Assembly (NCBI GenBank): GCA_030280995.1
Contig: JASXTE010000002.1
Location: 34,471,683-34,535,682, forward strand
Origin: Hemileia vastatrix
Taxonomy: Eukaryota; Basidiomycota; Pucciniomycetes; Pucciniales; Zaghouaniaceae
Length of the DNA stretch: 64,000 bases
Direction: 5' to 3'
Each line of letters begins with the position of its first letter. Positions within the stretch are counted from its first letter, which is position 1. Shown one piece after another: positions 42,616-53,870 of this stretch. A model generated the notes under the pieces. It had not been told where the DNA came from, made no database searches, and worked only from the letters and a program-made list of their open reading frames with translations. Both the position numbers and the translations under genes were made by a program.

Positions 42616-43064
42616 GAGTCTGATTTCCAAAGTGACCCTGTTTTATGACACCTTATGTTTCTCTTTCAAATGTTGGCATCTCCTTTAGCCACACCCTCTC
42701 ATCTTCATAGAATCATCCTCCGATTATATTGATTTTTTTGTTTGTGTCTTTTCATGTTTTCATTTCTCATCTTCTTCATCCATTTCTTGCCCTTTACATC
42801 AAATTACATGACTATCTAATTAAAAATTCCATGGTGGTATGATCTAATAGAGTTAGACCACAAATTAAACAGCTTCAAATATTCTATATAAGTACCTTTT
42901 TTTTACAGAAAATTATCAATTTCCCATCTAATTTGATCCTGAGTGTCCTTGATTTTCTTGGTCAAAGCTCTTCATATACTCACCATCTATACATTATTTT
43001 TGGTTTTAAATTGAACCTTACAGATATTTCCAACATCACACACTACCCCAAACCTCTCATATCC

Positions 43065-43535
43065 ACTTTTAATCACTAAGAAATAATCACACCACACCCC
43101 TATCCAACTTAAAATATTTAAAAATCACTGCACACAACCCTCCTTCTCTTAATCCACTCACAAAATTCCCCATTCCATCCCACCACCTTTAATCTACTCA
43201 ATAGATACTCCACCCCACCTCACTCCTCCCCTCCCTAACTTAGTTGATTCAGAAATCACCACATTCCACTGCTTCCCACATTACTTGGCTTACAAAACAC
43301 TCACTTCCATTCTCTCCCACCTTAATCTACTCAGAAACCACCCCACCCCACCACTCCTCATCTTATTTCAATTAGAAACCACCCATTTTCACCCCTTTAC
43401 TTCATAATTGAATTAAAAAACATTTCATCCCATCCCTATTCACCTCAATCCACTCCAAAACTAACCCTCCCCACCCCTCTCCATCTCAATTCACTCTGAA
43501 ACCACGCCTCTCCACCTTCCTGCACTCCAAAACCT
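43065..43535 (+). repeat. C/T-rich degenerate minisatellite in the left arm
   Basis: About ten units of 40-55 bp with consensus AATCYACTCAGAAACCACCC followed by CACCCC and CTCC blocks and CATCTT. The plus strand is almost free of G. The mirror array is at 48,760-49,235. Confidence 0.75.
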
Positions 43536-43610
43536 ACATACACCAATCTTTTCCTCCTCTTGAAAAATAAAAGTATCCCATACTTCATCTTCTATTCATC
43601 ATCCAAAACT

Positions 43611-44343
43611 TGTCAGCCAGGCTACTAGACTTACCCAGTAAATAATTAATTATTTACTAGGATGAAGAAATGCCTTTATTCTTATTTTATTTATTATACT
43701 TACTTTATAACTTTCTTACAATAATTTAACTAATGGGAATAAGTAAATTAAGTAAATATTTTAATTTGATGTCTCTCATATTTTTATTCCCTAACAACGT
43801 CCTCATGATAGGTGAGAGGTGAAAGAAAAATTAATACTAAAATAAAAAAAATTCAAATTATTTATTTAAGAGTGACATTTACAGAAACTTTAAAATAAAT
43901 CAAATAATTTGACATATACAGTTAATACATTATATTAATACATTCTTTATAGAACAACCTTGATATTTGCAGTATTTTATTCTGGGATTTTCTTTTCTCT
44001 CATACTCCTGTATATAGGATTTTTTTAGCTCCTTAGTTTCACTCCCTTTTTCCTATATAAGGCCTCCCATTTTGGTTGTTTTGATTCATCTTTTATTCTA
44101 CTTACATTTTTATTAAATACAACTAATAACACTTTTATTGCTACTACTTATTGCTTTAGTATTTACAATTTTGTAATTCTAACCCATCTAAGTCATAATA
44201 ATAATATATTTATACTTTTTAATTGAGTAATAAGTCATAAAGATAAATTTCTACGTACCTTTAATTTGAAATCCTTGAGAACCTACCTCTCACCTCTGTT
44301 GAACCTCTGTTAAACTCTTCTAGACCATTAGGACCCTTTGACA
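43611..44343 (+). repeat. Solo LTR inserted in the left arm
   Basis: Starts TGTCAGCCAGGCTACTAG, ends GACCCTTTGACA. AAACT on both sides (43,606-43,610; 44,344-44,348). Its start resembles the Gypsy-1 LTR sense start TGTCAGCCAGCTGA, and it has a TATA element CCTATATAAGGCC near 44,053. It is absent from the right arm, so it inserted after the inverted repeat formed. Confidence 0.88.
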
Positions 44344-46079
44344 AAACTTCTGTCTCTTGTACCTCTGATTTCCCTGCACCTATAACTAACTAAGAAACAA
44401 AAAAAATTAAACACATTAATAGAAGAATAAAACATTTAACTATGAAATATTCAATATAAAAAATTAATAAACTAATAAAAGAAACTCAGGATATAAATGA
44501 TAAATTAGAAATATAAATAATAAAATCTCTTAATAAGAATAAAAAGTGCTACTCATGTAATAATTAAGCAATAGACCATAAATATGAAAGAGCTGTATAA
44601 GGCAAAATCCTAAAATATTTATAGCCAGCCAAATTTATAAACAAAAATCTATGTTAATAAATTAATTTGTAATGAGTCAAAATCCTAGAAAACTATAAAG
44701 CACCTTTTGAATAAAATATTAAACTAACTAGAAAACAATTCATCATGTTTTTGTCTTTGAAATATTATATTCATAAACAGAAAATATAATAATAACTAAG
44801 AGTCATTCACTAGAAAATGGTAAAGATAAAACAACACATGAAAATGAGTTAAGTAAGAAGGGGACAAACTGACAACCAAATAGAAAAAAATGAACTGATA
44901 AACTGATCACAAATCTCACCACTATCTTTCATAAAGCCAAAATGTAATTAAATGATGGACTTGAAAAGCTTATTAAAAAGAAACCCTACCATGTAAAGAT
45001 TGAATCTGATTTAAATACTCATAATATACATTGTAGGTCCTCATAGAGACTTCCATTCTCTAAATTTTTCTAGACTTGTGATAATGTCAGACATGATGTT
45101 TCTAGGTAGCCTGAAAATTTGTCATTTCATGTGCTCAAATATCTGAAAAAAATTAAATTTGAGTTTTTTTCCTTGAATTATAAGAAGAAACAGGAATGAC
45201 ATCTACTAGAAGGTGTAAAGCAGTTTTTATATTGAGAAAAAATGAGTCAAGATGCAAATTTCAAAGTTTTTATATAAATTACTAAATATTTAACTGGGTA
45301 ACTTTTTTTTCATTCTTTTTATTAGCATATTCTTTTATTTTTTGAGCTTAGGAATTTTTGATATCAAGGATTTTTATGAATTATTAATTGCTCATATTTC
45401 ATCTTTTTTAATTTTCAAACTTTTTTAGCCAAAGGTATGTTTAATATAAGAAAATCTTTATTTGTTCTTGTTATATCAGTCCTATTTAGATGCTTCAATT
45501 TGCCTTTAGGTTTAAATAAGAAAGCTTCATCTCTTTTAAAATAAATATTAGCTTTTTTAAGATAAAATACTTTTATGAACTACTATTATAATCTTATGAT
45601 ACTAGTATATAATTTTTTCATTTGATGTATTCAGAACAGTGACATTAGTATCATCTCTTCATCAATTTACTTCTATTTTTTATAACCATGACTAGATACC
45701 TAGATTTGAATTTAATGATATTTTTTGACTACTTTAAAATTTTTTTCAAACTATTAATAAAAATTTTGTTTCATGATATTCCATATATGAGCAATTTACT
45801 AAGGCTGCTTGAGTAGAAAAAACAGTATTTGTTTAATTGCATCTTTCATGATTTTAAAGAAAATGTCATGTATATTCACACAGTATAGGATATAAGATAA
45901 ACTTATCCATGAAATAATTTAATAAAGTAAGCTGAGGGTTGAGATGAAAACAATTTCAATTTATATAGTCAATTTCACCATAAAACTTTGTAGAGAATCT
46001 TAAACCAAACCTACAGCTGTAAATTTTATGGGAATCTTATTGCACTCATTTTAAAACTATATAGTTCTCAGACTGAAAT

Positions 46080-46860
46080 AGAAAGCTAATTATGGTGAAT
46101 TATAGCTGTACACACACTAAGCACCTGCTGAGAGCTTGATGGGTTTTGATAAAACTTTACTCAATACTTAGGCTTGACTGAGAGTAAAATGGGTTGTTAC
46201 TAGGGTTTTAAAGAGGTATTATTGAAAGATATTTGAAGAATTATTCAGAAAAAGATGAAAAGTTACTGAGTGCTTATTTGGCTTTTACTTAGAAATGAAT
46301 TATAATAGGCTGAGTAGTAACTGGGGAAGAATGGTTAGGGAAATAAGTGTTTATTTGGTTATGACCTTCCAACTAATAAAGAATGACTTATAAACAAATG
46401 AGCTCTGCATCAGCAGTGATTGAGAGGTTACTGAGTAATAAATTAGTTTTTGAAAATTGGTGGATGAGAAGTGACTAAGTGCTCACTGAGAACTACCTAA
46501 AGACTAAATTAGAAATTATTAAGTACTTACTGTTTATTGAGTCAGTATTGTTTGAGATGTGAAGGAATAGTGGCTGATTAATGATTCAGAAGCTAATAAG
46601 TGTTGACTGAGTATTGGAAAAAAATTAACTCAGTGTTAATAAAGGATTGATTAGGCTTTGACTGAATAGCTTCTTAGTGTTTAATGAGAAATGGATGAGT
46701 TCTTAAAAGGTACTGAAAAAGGTGTGTATGTAAGATGAATGAATTCTGAACAATCACTTTCTGAGCTCTGAGAGGAACATGAATGAGTGAAAAAATATTG
46801 GTGACTCAATGATGCCTCAGAAATGAATCAGAAGTGGGTCAGCAGTTTTTTATCCGTGGT
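46080..46860 (+). repeat. Degenerate ACTGAGT-type repeat field
   Basis: Words such as TTACTGAGTGCTTATTTGGC, GTGACTAAGTGCTCACTGAG and GTTGACTGAGTATTGG recur every 20-60 bp with much variation. This suggests an old minisatellite. Unit length could not be fixed by eye. Confidence 0.5.
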
Positions 46861-47472
46861 AAATAGGAAATAAATAAGATTTGACTTTCCACTCACCAAG
46901 TGATGAATTAGCTCAAGAAGCTAGTTTTAATATTAGATCTCCCCTTTTCTTCATTTTCCTTTAAAAACCTCATTGTTTTCCAGTTTTCATTAAATTAGAT
47001 TTTGAGTCAAAATACTCACTATAAAATCTACATTTACATATTTTGTGGTGTTATATGTAAATTTCACAGACATAATATGTTACAATTTTGAGTAGCAATG
47101 CAAAAGGACTTCAAAAAAACAAATCAATAAATCTTAATTTAAGATATTAAATGTAAGCAGTAAAATAGTCTTTTGAAAATAAATCATATTTTATAATACA
47201 GAAACTGGTTTTTTTCAATTTATTTGTTATTCCATTTTGTTGTTTGATATTTTTTTTTAAATATATATTTTTTATCAAATTATATTATAATTTCTTATGA
47301 TGTTGAAAATATCCAAATACAACATAAAAAACAAAATATTTTTTTTTCAGATTAATATGTGCTACCCTTTATGCTACTTAAAACCATTCATGCACCAATT
47401 ACTTGGATATGAGATAGCTTCATGAAAAATAATAAGTCATGAAAAAAGGTAGTTTTTATGCTATACATAATA

Positions 47473-47670
47473 GGGGGTATCAAAGTTAGAAATCTTCCAT
47501 TTCAAAATAAATCTTCTTTCCACCAAATCAAACATGATTATTTTTAAAAATATGCCATAATGTGCCCCTAAAATACCTTTTTACTGAGAAATAATTTTAA
47601 TTTTGTGGCTTTCTTTTTGTGGTGTGAAATACCTTTTAAATAATTACAAAATTCTAACTTTGATACCCCC
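47473..47670. mobile_element. Tc1/mariner-type MITE
   Basis: Terminal inverted repeats of 19 bp (GGGGGTATCAAAGTTAGAA and its complement) with TA at 47,471-47,472 and 47,671-47,672. 198 bp, non-coding. TA duplication and size fit a Tc1/mariner-mobilised element. Confidence 0.75.
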
Positions 47671-47764
47671 TAATATAGAAATAACACATTCAAAAAATTG
47701 ATTTTTTAGACATAATTATTTTAATTAAATTTTCATAGGCATAGTTTTTTATATAATAAGTTAA

Positions 47765-49605
47765 AAATTCTCATCTTGATTCATTTTTTCTAAATGTAAA
47801 AACTGCTTTACACCTTCTAGTAGATTTCATCCCTGATTCTACTTCTAATTAAAAGAAAAAGAACTCAGATTTAATTTTTTTCAGATATTTGAGCACATGA
47901 AATGACAAATTTTTAGGCTACCTAGAAACATTATGTCTGAAATTATCACAAGTCTAGAAAAATTTAGAAAATGGAAGTCTCTATGAGGACCTACAATGTA
48001 TATTATGTGTATTTAAATCAGATTCAATGTTTACATGGTAGGGTTTCTTTTTAATAAGCTTTTCAAGTCCATCATTTAATTAAATTTTGGCTTTATGAAA
48101 AATAGTGGTGAGATTTGTGATCAGTTTATCAGTTCATTTTTTTCTATTTTGGTTGTCAGTTTGTCCCCTTCTTACTTAACTCATTTTCATGTGTTGTTTT
48201 ATCTTTACCATTTTCTAGTGAATGACTCTTAGTTATTATTATATTTTCTGTTTATGAATATAATATTTCAAAGACAAAAACATGATGAATTGTTTTCTAG
48301 TTAGTTGAATATTTTATTCAAAAGGTGTTTTATAGTTTTCTAGGAATTTGGCTCATTACAAATTGATTTATAAACTTAGATTTTTGTTTATAAACTTGGC
48401 TGGCTATAAATATTTTATGACTGTGCCTTATATAGTTCTTTCATATTTATGGTCTATTGCTTAATTACTACATGAGTAGCACTTTTTATTCTTATTAAGA
48501 GATTTTATTATTTATATTTCTAATTTATCATTTATATCCTGAGTTTCTTTTCTTAGTTTATTAATTTTTTATATTTAATATTTCATAGTTAAATGTGTTT
48601 TTCTTCTATTAAGGTATTTAATTTTTGTTATTTCTTAGTTAGTTATAGTTGCAGGGAAATCAGAGGTACAAGAGAAAGAAGTTTTAGATGATAAATAGAA
48701 GATGAAGTATTGGATACTTTTATTTTCAAGAGGAGGAAAAAATTGGTGTGTGTAGGTTTTGGAGTGGAGGAAAGTGGAGAGGGGTGTTTTCTGAGTGAAT
48801 TGAGATTGGGAGGGGTGGGGAGGGTTAGTTTTGGAGTGGATTGAGGTGAATAGGGGTTTGATGAAATGTTGTTTAAATCAATTATGATGTGGAGGGGTGA
48901 AAGTGGGTGGTTTCTGATTGAAATAAGATGGTGAGTGGTGGGGTGGGGAGGTTTCTGAGTAGATTAAGGTGGGATAGAGTGGAAGTGAGTAATTTGTAAG
49001 CCAATTAAGATGGGGAGAAGTAGAATGTGGTGATTTCTTAATTAATTAATTTAGGGAGAAGAGGGGTGGGATGGATTATCTTTTGAGTAGATTAAAGGGG
49101 GGTGGGGTGGAATGGGGAAATTTGTGAGTGGATAAAGAGAAGGAGGGTTGTTTGGGGTGATTTTCAAGTATGTTAAGGTTGAAAGGGGTGTGGTGGGACT
49201 ATTTCTGATTGAGTCAAAGTAGATAGGAGAGGTTTGGGGTAGTGTGTGATGTTGGAAATATCTGTAAAGTTCAATTTAAAGCCATAAATAATTTAGAGAT
49301 GGTGAGTATATGAAGAGCTTGGATCAAGAAAATGAAAGACACCCAGGATCAAATTAGATGGGAAATTGATAATGTTTGGTAAAAAAAAGGTACTTATATA
49401 GAGAATTTGAAGCTTTAAAATTTGGTTTCTAACTCTATTAGATCAGACATTCATGGAATTATCAATTAGATAGTCATGTAACGTGATTTAAAGTGCAAGA
49501 CATGGATGAAGATGAGAAATAAAAACAAGAAAGAGACACAAACAAAAAAATCAATAGAATTGGAGGATGATTTCATGAAGATGAGAGGATGTGAGAAATG
49601 TATAT
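47765..49605. repeat. Giant inverted repeat, right arm
   Basis: Reverse complement of the left arm at roughly 85-90% identity by eye. It does not carry the LTR found at 43,611-44,343. Weak similarity continues to about 49,700 ('GGGTCACAAAACTGAACTC'). Confidence 0.88.
48760..49235 (-). repeat. C/T-rich degenerate minisatellite in the right arm (G-rich on plus strand)
   Basis: Mirror of 43,065-43,535. On the plus strand it shows runs such as GGGGTGGGGAGGG (near 48,815), so quadruplex formation is possible. Confidence 0.75.
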
Positions 49606-49699
49606 GAAAATTTCTGAAAGGCAAAACATAATGTGGGCTAAAAAATTGGCATTCAATGATTTGTCACAAAATTAGACCCATGTATGGAATAGGGTCACA

Positions 49700-51314
49700 A
49701 AACTGAACTCAATGCTTGGTTCTCACTTTTTTCCCACTGTGCATAACTTTATGATTTTTATTCTGCCTATCATTTGGAAGCAAGTTCATATTATAATCAT
49801 TGAAGATAAAATGAAATCTATTTAAAATAATATTCTTCTTAAATTATTTAAATTTTAAATTTATTCATGTAACTTCATATTATATAGTAAAAATATTTTT
49901 AATAAAAAATACACATAAATTTACATTAAATTATCTATCTTTAAATTAAAAAAATAAAAGAACTTCTCATGGTTCAACTAAGCTTGAACCACAGTCAGGA
50001 ATAGGTTGTCATTGAAAGTTCAATCTAAGCTCTAGCAAAGCTAATATATTAAATTTTTTAAAATTTTATGGGTTTATTTCCATGAGAAATTTTTATAAAT
50101 TATGAGAACATATAGAGTTGTTCCTTTTAAAGATTAAATAATAATATATATATTGAGAAATATTATAAGTTTTTTTTCTGAGAGTTTAGGTATTACATTT
50201 ATTTTTTCAGGTACATATAGTAATCAGAAGTTAAGAAATTAAGAAATTATTTTAATTATATAAATAAATCTTGATTTAAATCTTTGTTTGAAATCCATGA
50301 TTCATGGAAAAAAAATTTATACTTCACCAGCAGCAATTACAGGTGAATTAAAAATATGTGAGCTCACCTCATGAAGCCAATGGAAATGGTTAAAGATTTA
50401 TTCATGTTGTTTTTCTTAAAATTATTTTTTATAATCCATATTTTTGTCTTCATAATACTTATGATTATCAACTAAATTACATAAAATAGTTTTAAAGAAA
50501 AACAATACTACTATTATATGGGTATTTTTTATATTTTATTACTTCTTATTCTTTATATTTCAATATATATATATAAATAATTTTAAATACAACTGTATGT
50601 TGAGTTAGTATAAATTTATAGAAATCCATACACCATAATTAAAAAATACTTGACATAATGACATGATAAAGTAAATATACAGCTTTATTTTCATATTTTC
50701 AACTCTGATATATGTCTAAAACTTCTTTGGAGTTAATGATGTTACCCTATATATTTCATGTTTTAGAAAATATTTTATGGAAGTGAACTCTCTTCTTTTC
50801 CTGAAAAACAGAGTCCATCCTCCTATTTTCTCACTTAGTTCACACCAATACCCACCTCTTTCAATTACATCAACAAATGTTCTTCTGACCTTCCAAACCC
50901 TATTTCTTTCTATTTTATCCCTTCCAAGCCCTCCTAATGCTACTAGAACCCTATATATATACTCAAAAGCTTTGCAAGACCATTTTACTACTCCACATAC
51001 ACTCCCCAACCCTTTTAGCCTAATTATTTTGATACACCATTCCTCCCCTTCACATCACCTCACCAACACTTGGATAACATCTTCCAACCTCTAAATCCAG
51101 TTGCTATTTCTTCCTATAATGATAAAGTATTGGTGAGGATTGAGGAAGTAAGAAAACTAAATGCAGAGGATTGGAGAGATAGAGGAAATTGTGGATAGGG
51201 GTAGAAAAGGATGAAAAGGAGAGTTCAAAGTGTGGTAAGAAAGATGAGACAAGAAGAGACAGGAATATGTCAGAAGGTAAGGAGAATGATATTAGGGAAT
51301 ACAAAAGTTGACTA
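49700..51314. other. AT-rich, then C/T- and G/A-rich sequence without gene
   Basis: 49,700-50,700 is plain AT-rich. 50,770-51,090 is pyrimidine-rich and open in one frame (105 codons), but the composition (Ser/Leu/Thr/Pro) is what low-complexity CT DNA gives. 51,115-51,300 is purine-rich. No evidence for a gene. Confidence 0.5.
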
Positions 51315-51339
51315 ATCCGCAATTAAATTAATTGCGGAT
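51315..51339. repeat. 25-nt palindrome next to the Gypsy-2 LTR
   Basis: Arms ATCCGCAATTAA and TTAATTGCGGAT around a single A. Perfect match of 12 bp. 18 bp upstream of the LTR start. Confidence 0.85.
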
Positions 51340-51357
51340 AAAAATCCTTATACCCAA

Positions 51358-52609
51358 TGTGGTCTTCCAACATTGGCAGAGGTCTTTGTTTGTCTGTTTG
51401 GTGCTGTTTTTGTATCTCTTAATTGAAATTGGTTGAAGAATTAGTTTTATTTTGGTTCTCATTAAGTGAATATTGGGACTATGGGTATGCGGGTACTACC
51501 ATTGGATATCCCCAGTTTTTCTCTATATTTGATGTCTTGATGATATGTTTCATATTCAAAGTTTTAAGGGGTCATTTGCTCACTTTTCATTTATAAAAGT
51601 TAGCTGTTTAATTTTTTTTGTGTTTTATGGGCTAGCCTTAAGTCTTAGAGTTAAGTTCTTAGTACCATTAAGTAGAGCTAATTTGGCTCTGTATTTTATG
51701 TCTCAATGTTGTCATAGCTTAATTTTGTGTTTTAAGGGTTTTAATAGTCATGGTGGATTTTTTTAAATATTTTGGGATTTATTGGAGGTATTTAGTGGTT
51801 TTCTGGCTTCAGGGAGGTCTGTCTGCCTCTAGGCGGGCCACCTGCCTGCCTCAGTTATAGAAGGCTGGGAAGCGTTTCTAGAGTGTTTTTATTCAATTTG
51901 GCTGTAAAAAGTGCCAAATTAGTTGCTGTGCACGGATTATTAAGTGGCGGTCTGTGTGTACATACTGAAAAAGACACACTACCAAATTTGTTTGTTACGC
52001 CACACAGTGTAACAGTTGTGTAGCAAATACCTATCAATTATTATTGAATGGTAGCGGACATAAATATTGTTATGTATTTATTATGCAACCTTTACACAAC
52101 TGTTATGCATTTGTTACGCCTTGTGGCATAAAAAATGGTGTTGGTAGTGACAGTTTGGGGCAACTTTAATTATCATACAACTATCTGGTAATTATATCAT
52201 TGATTCTCACTCAGTTTTCACTGTTTTTTGGCTACAAGTGGCTGTGTTTTTTTGCAAGGTTAGTTCATCATTTAACTCAAATTTGGCAACTGGTTTCTCT
52301 GGCGTGGCTTTGCAACCTGCATCAAGTATTATTTTCTTTTTCTGTGCAACAAGTGCACAGTGTTTTGGTTTCCTGGTGTGGGTCTTTCTGCATTTCAGGT
52401 TCTCTTTAGTCTGTGGTCTATCTAGGCTACTTTCTTGACTTTTAAAGCAGTCAAGAAGTGTGCTGGAAGGGGTATTGTAACAGTCTCTAATTTGCTGTAG
52501 CAAATTAATCTCACCTAGTATTTCTCAAAGGGACAGGAGTTTTTTCTCTCCAGTTTTGTTCCAACTCCCTTGGTCAAGGCCTATAGCTAGTACTATAGGA
52601 TTTTCTACA
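51358..52609 (+). repeat. Gypsy-2 5' LTR
   Basis: Starts TGTGGTCTTCCAACATTGGC, ends TTTTCTACA. The ends were set by comparison with the reversed copy at 28,098-29,134, where similarity stops at the same bases. 1,252 bp here against 1,037 bp there because of indels. Confidence 0.82.
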
Positions 52610-52613
52610 TTTC

Positions 52614-52628
52614 TGGAGCCCAACATGG
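52614..52628 (+). promoter_or_regulatory. Gypsy-2 primer-binding site candidate
   Basis: TGGAGCCCAACATGG lies four bases after the LTR end and opens with TGG. tRNA not identified. Confidence 0.5.
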
Positions 52629-52716
52629 GGAGACAATTTATTAGCTTTTTGTCTTTTTTGTTACTTTTTTACTTTCTTCTGTGGTTGGAGATTGGTTTTC
52701 TGGAATCTATTGGACC

Positions 52717-53870
52717 ATGGCTTATGGGCCCTCAATCTCTAGTGATAGAAGTGGCACTTTTAGTGCTGCTGAGGATGGTAATCCTCCTGTGTCTTTTAAG
52801 TCTTCTTTCAGGATCAATTCCTGGAAGGGGCCTATGTTTATGGGGGAGGATGTGAAGTTGTTTTTGGAGCTGTTTGAGGCTTCTGGGAATGTAGATGTTT
52901 CTTCTCACTTGGACATGGTGAAGCAAGTCATCTTCTATATTGGTGACAGAGCTCTGGTGAAGGAGTTTGCTGCTATGGAGGGTAATAGGAGAAAGGTTTG
53001 GAAAAATTTGTGTCTGCAGATGACAGACAGGTGGGGATCCAGGTACTCTATGGTGGATCTCAATATGATTGTAAGTGAATGGCAATCCTATGGAGGGATG
53101 GACAACCTCCATACTCATAGAAAGTTTCTGGCTCAGTTGGAGCCAGTGGTGAATTATTTGGTGGATATGCAGGAGTTGGAGAATACTGACTCTGAAAGGG
53201 ATATTTTCTGGTCTTCTCTGGCCAGGAATGTCAGAATTGATGTGCTGAAGGAGTTGGAAAGGAAGGACAAGATGAAGATTCTTCCTAATGGGAATCAGAA
53301 TTTGCTTGCTCTTTCTGTGGTGAAGGAGTTTTTGGAGGGTCATCTGAAATTATTGGCAGTGGATTATTTCCAAGAAGCTAGCACCAGATATGCTTGAAAG
53401 TTCAGTGAAGCTTTTGCTGAAGATGTGGAGGAATCAAGTAAAAAGGAAAGTTTGAACAAGGGAAAGGCTCCTGAGAAGCCTAAAGAGTTTGATCCAGTAG
53501 TGCAGCAGCTGGCTGATATGACAAAACAGCTATATATTCTTGTTCAGGAGGCTCAGAAGGCCAATAAGGCACCTTCTCTGACAAGAGATTTGATATGAGG
53601 GTTGGTAGGGGTAATCCTTGGGTCCTCTTTTATTGCAGCAGGAAGGGCCACAAGTTCAATAATTTTTGGGCACTGAATAGGAATGTGTCTGAATAAAAGG
53701 TAGAATTTCATGGGAAAGTGTTCAAGTTCCCAGATGGTTCTTTTGTGAAGCCTAATGATGGTCAGCCTCCAGTGGACTTGATGAGGAGGAGACATAATGT
53801 CAACTCAAGGAGGCCAAGGTTTGAAGAGTTGCTTAATGATGCTTCTTCTTCTGGTAAAGGTGGAGAAGAT
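52717..53870 (+). pseudogene. gag: Gypsy-2 gag (broken)
   Basis: ATG at 52,717 sits in a good context (ACCATGG). The frame runs to TGA at 53,395 with Gag-like helical text ('FMGEDVKLFLELFEAS', 'KQVIFYIGDRALVKEFAAMEG', 'WKNLCLQMTDRWGSRY', 'FLAQLEPVVNYLVDM'). Behind the stop the same protein continues (to TGA at 53,596). In another frame there is a zinc knuckle with its first Cys lost (L-F-Y-C-S-R-K-G-H-K-F-N-N-F, near 53,618-53,665). A stop at 53,694 follows. This gypsy type normally has CxxCx4Hx4C here. Confidence 0.82.

Larger units (their letters stand above)
42690..45270. repeat. Giant inverted repeat, left arm
   Basis: Pairs in reverse with 47,765-49,605. Checked landmarks: 'CTCTCATCTTCATAGAATCATCCTCC' near 42,696 against its complement near 49,580; 'TATTTCCAACATCACACACTACCCC' near 43,025 against 49,240; 'CTTGTACCTCTGATTTCCCTGCA' near 44,357 against 48,650; 'CTACTAGAAGGTGTAAAGCAGTTTTTA' near 45,205 against 47,805. 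Without the solo LTR it is about 1.84 kb. No open frame of 60 codons. Weaker similarity continues outward to about 42,620. Confidence 0.88.
45271..47764. other. Spacer of the giant inverted repeat
   Basis: No gene. 46,080-46,860 is filled with degenerate repeats of ACTGAGT/ACTAAGT and TGATTGAG-like words. A small TA-flanked MITE is at 47,473-47,670. The rest is A/T-rich. Confidence 0.65.

Noticed and set aside
50777..51094. 105-codon plus-strand frame and an overlapping 97-codon minus-strand frame
   Set aside because: The DNA is pyrimidine-rich low complexity, no ATG context or domain is seen, and both strands are open, as expected when stop-rich codons are rare.
52207..52503. 98-codon antisense frame inside the Gypsy-2 LTR (with 'ILDAGCKATPEKP') that seems shared with the copy at 28.2-28.5 kb
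   Set aside because: The copies differ by a one-base indel before the shared part, so the frame is not preserved. The similarity is that of LTR DNA.
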